Shown here: positions 56,512-64,000 of the stretch, piece by piece
Layout: the number at the start of each line of letters is the position of its first letter
Position numbering within the stretch: position 1 is the first letter of the stretch
Assembly (NCBI RefSeq): GCF_022539505.1
Contig: NC_061514.1
Span: 41,404,869-41,468,868 of the forward strand
Length of the DNA: 64,000 nt
Reading direction: 5' to 3'
From: Lolium rigidum
Lineage: Eukaryota; Streptophyta; Magnoliopsida; Poales; Poaceae
The notes under the pieces: model-generated
Seen by the model: only the letters and a program-made list of their open reading frames with translations
The model's database searches: none
Told to the model about the DNA's origin: nothing
Position numbers and translations under genes: made by a program

Positions 56512-56983
56512 ATCTAAATTCTTAAAAGCCTACACTCAGTAAGTAGTGAATAGATGTAAACTCCATCGTAGCTTCTGTTTCTCAAAAACTCCACGAGCTT
56601 AAATAGTGCCATCTTTAATAGGATCACACACTTTCTATTTATTTTAAATAGTGGCATCTTTGATAGGATCACACACTTTCTATTTATTTTCTTATCATAC
56701 ATTTTTCAAGGTCGTGATGACCAAAGCTGTAACCATGTGATCATCATGCAAATATCATGTATATCATATGGATCATGGCATATTTACATTAGTTGCATGA
56801 CTTAAGAGACTCGTGATTTAAACTCCTACAAACTCAAAATTTTAAAATACTCATATCTGCTCCTAATTAAAATTTGTGAAGCCAATGTCATCAAAATTTT
56901 GACCCGATAATTTTCTTTCGATCATTTTTTTTTTGAAAAAAAGAGGGATTCCACTTTTTTCCCTTTGTATTGGAATCTTGTAT
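56512..56983. repeat. Interspersed flank repeat R, copy 4
   Basis: It matches 7147-7640, including CATGACTTAAGAGACTCGTG and the (T)n/AAAAAGAGGG stretch. It is followed after about 190 bp by a CACTA end. Confidence 0.85.
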
Positions 56984-57171
56984 GCATACATGACCAACGG
57001 GCTGGCCTGGCCCAGCTCAGGCCCGACACAGTGCTTCATGTGCCTGGCAAGGCCCGACACACAAAGGCCCGTTACTGACGGGCCATTCCGTGCCAGCCCA
57101 CGAACCACGTCCTCATGCCCAAGCACGACACATAAGGTAGATGGGTTGGCCCGTCTGCCCGTAGGCACGTA

Positions 57172-57934
57172 CACTAGGGGAAAAAACGGCATTGTCGTGC
57201 GGTAAATTGTTGTCATGCGTCCGTGCACGGTAAAGACATCTTTACCGTGCGCAGCAAGAAGCACCCACGACAAAGAAATTTTGCACGGCAACTTCTGAAG
57301 GTAGTGCACGGCAACGAAACGCTGCACGGCAAAGAAATGTCGACGGCAAAGACCAAACACGCCGCACGGCAAAGAAACATTGCACGGAAAAGGCTCTGGG
57401 CGTTGTCGTGGCGCAACCTTTGTCGTGCGGGCAGCTAGGTTGCACGGCAACGTGGCCTTTGCCGTGCGTCAACAGGCATTTTCTTTATTTTTCTTGCTAT
57501 TTTATTAAATCTAATACTTTTATTTGTTTTTTTAATTAGTTTTACTTTTTGATGACTATTTATTAGTGTTACTTAAGACAATGTGTAATACAAAATTACT
57601 CTCCATGTTCATCCCCACATATATCAGGGTTTCGGAGCAATCCGCGCTTCGGAAAATGTGCAAAATGTTATCGCCCAAATGGGAGGAAGGTCACACCGGG
57701 GAGCTACTTTTGCACCATTGCACCTTCCACCACACTTTCACACATATTATAGGTCCACATGCAAGATTTGGTGGAATCCGGTGCTCCGACGGTCGTTCTC
57801 CCCCTCATCCCCCCAAAAACAGCGGTATGTGTGCCCCGGCGGGTCTACCCCCTAGATTTTTCCATGCGAGGGTCCACCAACACACTTTTTCATTGTTTTA
57901 GGTTTGTTTATGACATATACACATGGAAAACCAA
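57172..57934 (+). mobile_element. Second CACTA transposon end
   Basis: The terminus CACTAGGGGAAAAAACGGC is followed by subterminal repeats (GCACGGCAAAGAAA and complements) to about 57470. A stretch typical of CACTA internal sequence follows (CGCGCTTCGGAAAATGTGC, TTATCGCCCAAATGGGAGG). It is truncated where the segmental duplication begins; the other end is not in view. Confidence 0.75.
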
Positions 57935-59417
57935 TTGATTGATCACTGTGTTTGGCTGATCCAATGGATTGATCACTGTGTTGGCAAATCCAAGCCACAT
58001 GGCGATGTTTGATTTTGGTAAAGATGTTACAATTATTCCTGCAGTCAACGAGATGACGGACAAAGTAGTGTTGTGGGGACTGGGGAAGACGCCAATGTTG
58101 TTGCTCTACACTTTTGTCGTTGCAGACCCTGCAAAGTAGGATCAAGAGTGGACGATGAACACAACACAGAGTACACACGGTGTTTGAAATCTGCAGCCTT
58201 TCTGTTGTCACTTCTTATTTATTCCTGCAGTAGCTAACTGAACGAAGTTCTGAAAAACTACAGTAAACAGCAACGAGCTTAGAATTCAGATTGCTATCAA
58301 CAGGGGCTGGGAAAGTTGAGAGCATGTCCTTCATGACTCATGAGGATCGGTACCTCATCAGTTACCCGGATGTCGCCGACTTGTACCAGACCGACATCGA
58401 ACGGATGGTAGGCGTCCGTGTGGCGAAGTCAATGACGACACTGTCGTGGTCTGTCTTTCACCACAGGAGCAGCAAGCTCAGAGAATACGCCCGAGGTTGC
58501 CTTGGATGGAGACGCTGCGTGCGAGTCCAGCACCACGGGTGTGGAGGTGTGGACGATGGCGGTGGCGAGCGAGCATCTGCAAGGCAATCTATTTAGCCGC
58601 GAGCTCGAGCACGTCCACCACGAACAGGGACACCTCGGCCACCTGGATGGCGCTGACAACGGGCAAGGGACTGAAGGTCGGACAGGTGGCGGGCGTCGGT
58701 TTGGCAAGCCTGACTGTACCAACTTCGTGGGTAGTATCGCTCACTCACCACACGGCCGGTGCTTCTGGTGGCTCTAGACGTAGTTGGTGCTGACTAAGCT
58801 GAGCATAGACGCCAGAGCAGTGGCACCAGGGGTTGTGCCGGTGGTGAACTGCGCCGCTGGAACACTGAAAGGTGATGTGCAGAGGTCGATGCGACAGCCA
58901 ACGAATCCAGCTACAACCCAATCCTACCTTCTCCCTCCGGGTGTTCTGCTTGCTCGGAGACTGAGCAGTAGAGGGAAAGGGAGCAGTGGCCACGGGAACA
59001 GGAACGGGACCGAGGGCAAGGTAGAAGTGAGACTTGTTCACGCAAAATTAAAATCTGAACCTTCTCTAAATTTGTTTTTGTTTGGGCAGAAATCTGAATT
59101 GTAAAACTTCTGATGAATAGAATTGAAATGTTAATACCAAAGCATGATTGGGTCTCATCACAGCAACTACTGTTCATTTACGTGAAGAAAAACAATAACA
59201 ATCTGCAAAAAAACCTACTGATTCCTAGCAAGCATCACAGAATCAAAGCAATTTAAACAATAATGTAACTGACAAGGACTCATCAAAGAAGGCTTCTTCA
59301 TCAGAAGTACAGCGCCGAACCAAGATGATTCATTCGACAAGAACCAAGAACAGAGATTACTGAAGTAATGAACTACAAACGCGATAGCTATTGGAGCGGC
59401 AGCGCGACGGAGGGGTC

Positions 59418-59741
59418 TCAAGCATGCGGCGCGGGGGAGCCACAGCCCAGGATGCACTTGGCTTCGTTCGCCGTGCAGATCACTGCGCACTGAGGACTAT
59501 GAAGGAACGGCTTGTTCAAGCAGGAAATCCCGCACATGGTGCCCTGCGTCCCGCAGCCCATCATGCAGCTCAAGATGGAGCCGATCGAGGACGTGTGCAC
59601 GCTGGCGACCGGTGCGGCCGCCACAACAAGGCCAGCGTCCCTCGTTGCTTCAGCAGTGCACACCAGGGCGCCTACGAGGAGGACGACAAGAAGTGCGCCA
59701 CGGATGGCGACGGTGCCGGCGGAGTTCGCTGCTTGGGCCAT
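59418..59741 (-). CDS. Small secreted eight-cysteine protein, copy 2
   Basis: 107 residues in one exon. It differs from the copy at 47382-47696 by a longer signal-peptide core (AIRGALLVVLLVGALVCTAEA), one residue fewer before the domain, an E-to-Q change, and P for V near the C-terminus. All eight domain cysteines and their CX3C-X6-CX3C-X10-CX3C-X6-CX3C spacing are conserved. One extra cysteine lies in the signal peptide. A TATA box lies 85 bp upstream. All length changes are multiples of three, which argues for selection on the protein. Likely secreted to the apoplast or vacuolar route; the function is not known. Confidence 0.75.
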   Translation of the reverse strand: MAQAANSAGTVAIRGALLVVLLVGALVCTAEATRDAGLVVAAAPVASVHTSSIGSILSCMMGCGTQGTMCGISCLNKPFLHSPQCAVICTANEAKCILGCGSPAPHA

Positions 59742-59825
59742 TGGTGGTATTTCCGATGCAACTACTCGCTACGAAGGGAGAGAGGCTTGTGGATGGCTTG
59801 TGGTGAGAGGGGGCTCGGGGTCTGC

Positions 59826-59832
59826 TTATATA
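59826..59832 (-). promoter_or_regulatory. TATA box of peptide gene copy 2
   Basis: The minus strand reads TATATAAGC, 85 bp before the ATG at 59741. It is in the same context as in copy 1. Confidence 0.75.
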
Positions 59833-60622
59833 GCCCGGCCGGGGACGTAGAGGGCGGAGCGAATCGAGCGGTGGCGTTCGATCGGCGGAACAGACTAACG
59901 AGATCAGCGGGAAGCCGGCGAGATACGGGATGGGATAACGCCGCCGGGGAGGTAATGATAAGCGCGGAGGCTTACCGCACCTGGACGCGGCTTCCGCGCG
60001 CGGAACGCGCCTGGGATCGTTGCCGGCGAACTCGGGATGTTGGGGACGACCCTCACATGTTGGGCCCGCGCGACAGAGACGAACGCAGAGATGATGTCGG
60101 ATGGTGATTCGACTGCCAGGGTTCGCCAATAATAGAGGTGGAGAGAGCACGCACGTTTTTTTTTTGGGAAAATACAAAAGGAGTTTATTTCTATTTCCAG
60201 TAAACTAAATCTTGAAAATGTTCTTGGCCGTTACTTAAATTCCCAGTACTTATTATGTGTTTGGAAAAATAGTTTCCACCCAACAATGATTTTCAGACAA
60301 GCTATAAATGAGCCATGCCCTCATGTGAGCTAAAAGCAGGTAGGTAGGCCAGCTCTCTCGGCGAGACTAAGTAAAATTTTCCCAGTATCGCCATTCCCCT
60401 GGCATATTGCACCCACGTCACATCTCCACCATGCCGCCAAGAAGTTCGCCGGGCCTCATTCCACGAACACCCATCCGAAGAAGCCAAGGCAAGCAAAGCA
60501 GCACTTGGCCAATGTGAATAGGTGTGGAAGGCTTGTTCCACTTATCTTTATCAATTGTTTATAATAAAGTTGTTAATCATATTTGCAGTAATATTAAGAT
60601 AAATGTTTGACATTCACGTCCT

Positions 60623-60870
60623 TGTTATGTTAATTTTGGTTGTATGACGCGGCTAGCTAAATTGAATGTAATCCCAAGTTTCACTACTGTCAAGGATTCT
60701 AAGTGTCAAGTGTGTATTCAAGATAAACAACCTGGCAATTCTCATACGATAATGGTTTTGTTGTAAATGGTCAAAAAGAAAAGTTGTGCAAGTTGTTGAA
60801 GTATTTATATGGTTTTAAACAAGCCCCTAAGCAGTGACACCCGAAATTCGAAAAAACTTTGACTACTGAA
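60623..60870 (+). pseudogene. Copia pol relic: pre-integrase fragment fused to a reverse transcriptase fragment
   Basis: The first part reads VNFGCMTRLAKLNVIPSFTT and KDSKCQVCIQDKQP, the zinc-binding end of the pre-integrase domain. It is followed within about 40 bp by KLCKLLKYLYGFKQAPKQ, the reverse transcriptase YGxKQAPRxW motif, then a stop. Everything between (integrase core and C-end) has been deleted. Confidence 0.7.
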
Positions 60871-60979
60871 GCCAACGACAACTTCTTTCCTAACATCAAC
60901 AACATTTTTGGTCACATGGCTCTCAACGGTGACAACATCAACGCCAACGCTGGTTCCTCTTCTAGACGGTATATTCCGC

Positions 60980-61104
60980 TATATGCTGCTTATAGTATTA
61001 TCCTTAGTTTTCTGCTCTTAGCATTTTTTTTAGATGTGCTGCTATCTGCTGCTTACAGTATTATGCTTCATTTTCTTCTCTTAGCATTTTTCTAGATGTG
61101 CTAC
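60980..61104. repeat. Tandem duplication, two 62-bp units
   Basis: TGCTGCTTATAGTATTAT at 60984 recurs as TGCTGCTTACAGTATTAT at 61046. Both units end with CTCTTAGCATTTTT..TAGATGTGCT. Confidence 0.85.
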
Positions 61105-62440
61105 TATGTAATATATGTCTACTAGCAATATGTTTAGTTTTGTTATTTACCTAGAGAGTGGATATGGTGATCAGTGATACATCAGCACGCCCTAGCCATC
61201 GTTAGATCAACGTTGAGATTCAATTTCTGGCTCACGGCCACCATACGACGTTAATGCCTTTTTTGGCTGTTGTTTGGTAGAAATGAGCGCACCCTCCTTT
61301 TCGTGCTCTGCTCTGACCGCCGCACGTCCCCTGCTCGCCGCCCTCCACCGGCGCGAGGCAGCCGCGCCCACCCTGCTCCTCCCTCACCGACGAGAGGCCC
61401 GCGCGCCGCCCCTGCTCCTCCTGCCCAGACGCGAGGCCGCCTGTTGCCCTTGCTCCGGCCATCCCTGTTCCCGCACCACCGCTCAGAGGGCCCCAAGGAA
61501 CGACGCTTCCTTCCACACCGCCGCCCTCCGCCACGCGCCTCAGCCTCCTCCACCTGCTCACAGAATCTCATCCGCTGACGCGACCTAGTTCGATTCCGTT
61601 TGATGAACTGCTAGAGGCGCTCAATGCCCGTTGACTCGATTTGGGCCACCATGACCAACCCTTGAGCGTGCGCTGACTGGAATTGGAGAGCCATGCCTCC
61701 CAATCGAGCTCCCCTTCACTGGAGTTAGAGAGCCATGGCCTCCCATCGGGCTCACATGGCCGTGGCCTCCCGATTTGTGTCGCTCCGAAGAGAGAAATCA
61801 CGGTGGGGAACCCTCTCCACCTCGCCTGGGCCAAATCAGATGCAGGAGCTGGCACACTGAGTGGACAAGGACGGGCCGATGAAGCAATTTAGAGTTTGAT
61901 TACCTCCATCGCCCTTCTTGATTCCCATCACCTCCACGCAATTCCATCACTGCATTGTGCAACATCAGCATCAAGTAGCATTAACAATAGCGCTTTTCAG
62001 CTAGCTTGTGCAACAGCGCTAGCCACCGAGCCGCCCTTTCCCCACTCCCGCATCGCTTCCGTGGTGCGTGCGCCGCAGCGCCCTAGCCTAGCATCTCACT
62101 CGATCTGTGCAGACGACATCTCGCTCGATCTGATCGGGTGGCGTTGATGGTGTGGTTGGGGAAGAATCCGCTGATGCACTTCCGCCCCTGGACACCATAG
62201 TTATCATCTCACGACAAAACTAAAACCGTTGGACACGTGTCAGTCTCTCACCGCGTGCTCACGTATACATGTGATCACCGAGCTTCATCCATATTTACCT
62301 ATCCGCAGTTATTTTTCATGACTAGTTTCAGTTTAATTCCTTTAGTCATGTTTTATCTACTATTTTCTTTGATTAAATCTTGGAGAAACTTCCTAATATT
62401 TACAACACCTTCTTCAACCTATAGAAATTGGTAGAGACAT
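61105..62440. other. GC-rich then mixed spacer, no gene supported
   Basis: 61300-62140 is GC-rich and open in several frames on both strands (arginine/proline-rich), a pattern expected from composition. No domain is recognised. Confidence 0.4.
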
Positions 62441-62600
62441 TTTTTCGATAAAGGGAATATATTAATATCGAAGGATATCAATTACACCCAGCCTTTGCAA
62501 CAACGCAATGCCCTAGAACATTACGGATGCACACAACCAAAAAAGAGAAAGACAAAACTAAGAAATAAAAGTCCCGCTACAGCATCATAGCCCTAGTAAC
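62438..62600. repeat. Possible retroposon 3' end in reverse orientation
   Basis: It begins with TTTTTTCGATAAAGGGAATA, which in reverse ends in an A-run. The following sequence (TTACACCCAGCCTTTGCAAC) feels like a recurrent grass repeat. This is recall only, and the family is not certain. Confidence 0.3.
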
Positions 62601-62625
62601 AGTAATACTGAAAGATCGAGATGTC

Positions 62626-64000
62626 GCCTAGAGGGGGGGTGAATAGGCAATTAAAAACTCTTACGGATTTGTCTTGTAAGAATGCGGAATTAACCTAACG
62701 TTTGGATTACAAGCACAAACCTTAAATATGCTAAGCTCAACTAAGTGTAATAATAACAACTAGAGCTAGGCAAGATAGGCACAAGATATATGTAGCACAA
62801 GTGATAGCAAGATATATGTACTTCAAGCACGATGGCTATCACAAGGAAAGAGAGCTCGGGTATAGAAATAACCGAGGCACGCGAAAACGAGGATGTATTC
62901 CCGTGTTCCCTTCCTTTGCAAGAAGGTACGTCACGTTTGGAGGAGTGGAGGTCCCACGAAGGATTCCCCAACGCCACGAAGGCTCACCCTATTCTTCGAG
63001 CCACATCCATGAAGGATAATGGCCCTTTCCTTATGGCTAGCTTTTCCTCCACTCCGGAGATGGCAAGCTCCACAACCACTTCACAAGCTCCACGAAGGAG
63101 AAGCCCGGACCCCTTCACAATCTTCCACGAAGAGATCACCGGGACACCAACCAAGCCAACTAGGAGGTCTCCCTCCAAGAGTAACTAGCTCACTGTCTCT
63201 CACTCGAACTAATCATGGTGGAGAGCTCAACACTATGCAATGATGCAAAGCAAGAACACTGGAGGTGTTCAAGTCCTTCACACTCAAATTCAACCCAAGC
63301 AACAAATTCTAGGATGAGATTGGAGAGCAAGAACAATGGGGAAAATCAACAAAAGACTCCAAGATCTAGATCCAAAGGGGTTCCCCTCACTTAGAGGAGA
63401 AAATTGATTGGTGGGGATTGTAGATCTAGATCTCCTCTCTCAAATCCTCAAGAATGGGCAAGAATCATGGGAGGAATCAAGAGGGGAAGGTAGTTCTTCG
63501 AATAGCAACAATGGAGGTGAAGAAAGGGGAAGAACTGCTTCAGCTCAAGGTGGAAGAAGGCTATTTATAGCTAAAGGGGAAAAATAACCGCTGGGGGAAA
63601 AAGACAGAAAAACGCACAGGAAATTTGGCCCAGCCGGCTCACAGGCCGACCGGACCAGGTGCTGAGGAGGCCGGTCGGCGGTCCGGTCAGGCCGGGGCAC
63701 AGGCCGGCGGGAGGCCACCAGGCCGCGCGGTGGGAAATGGGCCACGGCGGGGTGAGCGGGCTGCGCGGGGGCGAAGATGGCCTAGCCCGGCTGGGAAACC
63801 GGTCGGCCGGGCCGGGCGCCGGGTGCTGAGCCGGACCAGACCGAAACCGCCTCAGTAAGAGGCCCGGCTGGCACCAGCGCCAGATCCGGTCCAGACCGGG
63901 TGGGCCGGCGGGTGGGCCGGTCAGGCCGGTCGGCCGGCTGGCCACTACCTCCTCTTTTCTTTTCCTTTTTATTCTTTTCCCTTTTTCTTTAATAACAAAA
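62626..64000 (-). mobile_element. Partial LTR of a further retrotransposon, minus orientation
   Basis: The left edge TGTCGCCTAGAGGGGGGGTG is a recurrent grass LTR terminus (recall). On the minus strand a TATAAATAG box at 63570-63562 is preceded by a C/G-rich U3-like region (63620-63950) full of GGCCGG and CCGGTC words. The other end lies beyond the window. Inside, the plus-strand frame at 62832-63188 is probably accidental. Confidence 0.5.

Larger units (their letters stand above)
57935..60412. repeat. Segmental duplication, copy 2
   Basis: Direct copy of 46070-48452. Relative to copy 1 it has extra sequence at about 58112-58300 and lacks the Copia fragment at its right edge. It contains the second intact cysteine-rich peptide gene. 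Confidence 0.9.

Noticed and set aside
58290..58850. Possible gene in the left flank of the duplicated segment
   Set aside because: Minus-strand pieces look partly protein-like but contain stops in every frame in both copies, and no family was recognised.
61232..61588. Several open frames on both strands in the GC-rich block
   Set aside because: Composition effect; no homology recognised.

Overview
This window is plant nuclear DNA from a grass, most likely a Pooideae species (the wheat, oat or ryegrass side of the family). The evidence is the mix of Gypsy, Copia, CACTA, hAT and Stowaway-like transposons, the tRNA-Asp and tRNA-iMet primer binding sites, TSDs of 5 and 8 bp, plant GT-AG introns, and fragments of grass receptor kinase and U-box genes. 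Family names are from memory; no database was searched. No rRNA, tRNA or CRISPR array was seen.

Left part (1-8746): the 3' part of a Tat-lineage Gypsy element with its 3' LTR at 4044-4738. It carries an intron-containing accessory gene on the opposite strand to the element. Beyond it lie AT-rich spacer, scraps of a small-peptide gene locus, a broken LRK10/WAK-type receptor ectodomain, and a Stowaway-like MITE remnant.

Middle part (8747-42250): a nested stack resolved by LTR pairs and target-site duplications (TSDs). An old minus-strand Copia (TSD CTGAT) was split by plus-strand Gypsy A (10901-38766, TSD ACCCT). Gypsy A then took two insertions: minus-strand Gypsy B (13951-21562, TSD CTTTG) and plus-strand Gypsy C (21929-35379, TSD GTCGG). 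The Gypsy elements look non-autonomous: A has a gag remnant, B has gag and protease plus an antisense acidic ORF with its own TATA-like and poly(A) signals, and C has only gag plus one unknown ORF between two 5.6-kb LTRs.

Right part (42251-64000): the pre-insertion locus resumes with decayed receptor-kinase and peptide-gene fragments, two CACTA ends, and a direct segmental duplication (about 46.07-48.45 kb and 57.94-60.41 kb). Each copy holds one apparently intact gene for a small secreted eight-cysteine protein. Between the copies lie a scrambled Copia pol fragment and a PUB18/19-type U-box gene, which is broken by a 1.1-kb hAT element with a perfect 8-bp TSD and by a frameshift. The window ends in a Copia pol relic, a 62-bp tandem repeat and part of another minus-strand LTR.

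The only host genes that look intact are the two cysteine-rich peptide genes at 47382-47696 and 59418-59741. The most unusual features are these paralogues and the antisense genes inside two unrelated Gypsy elements.
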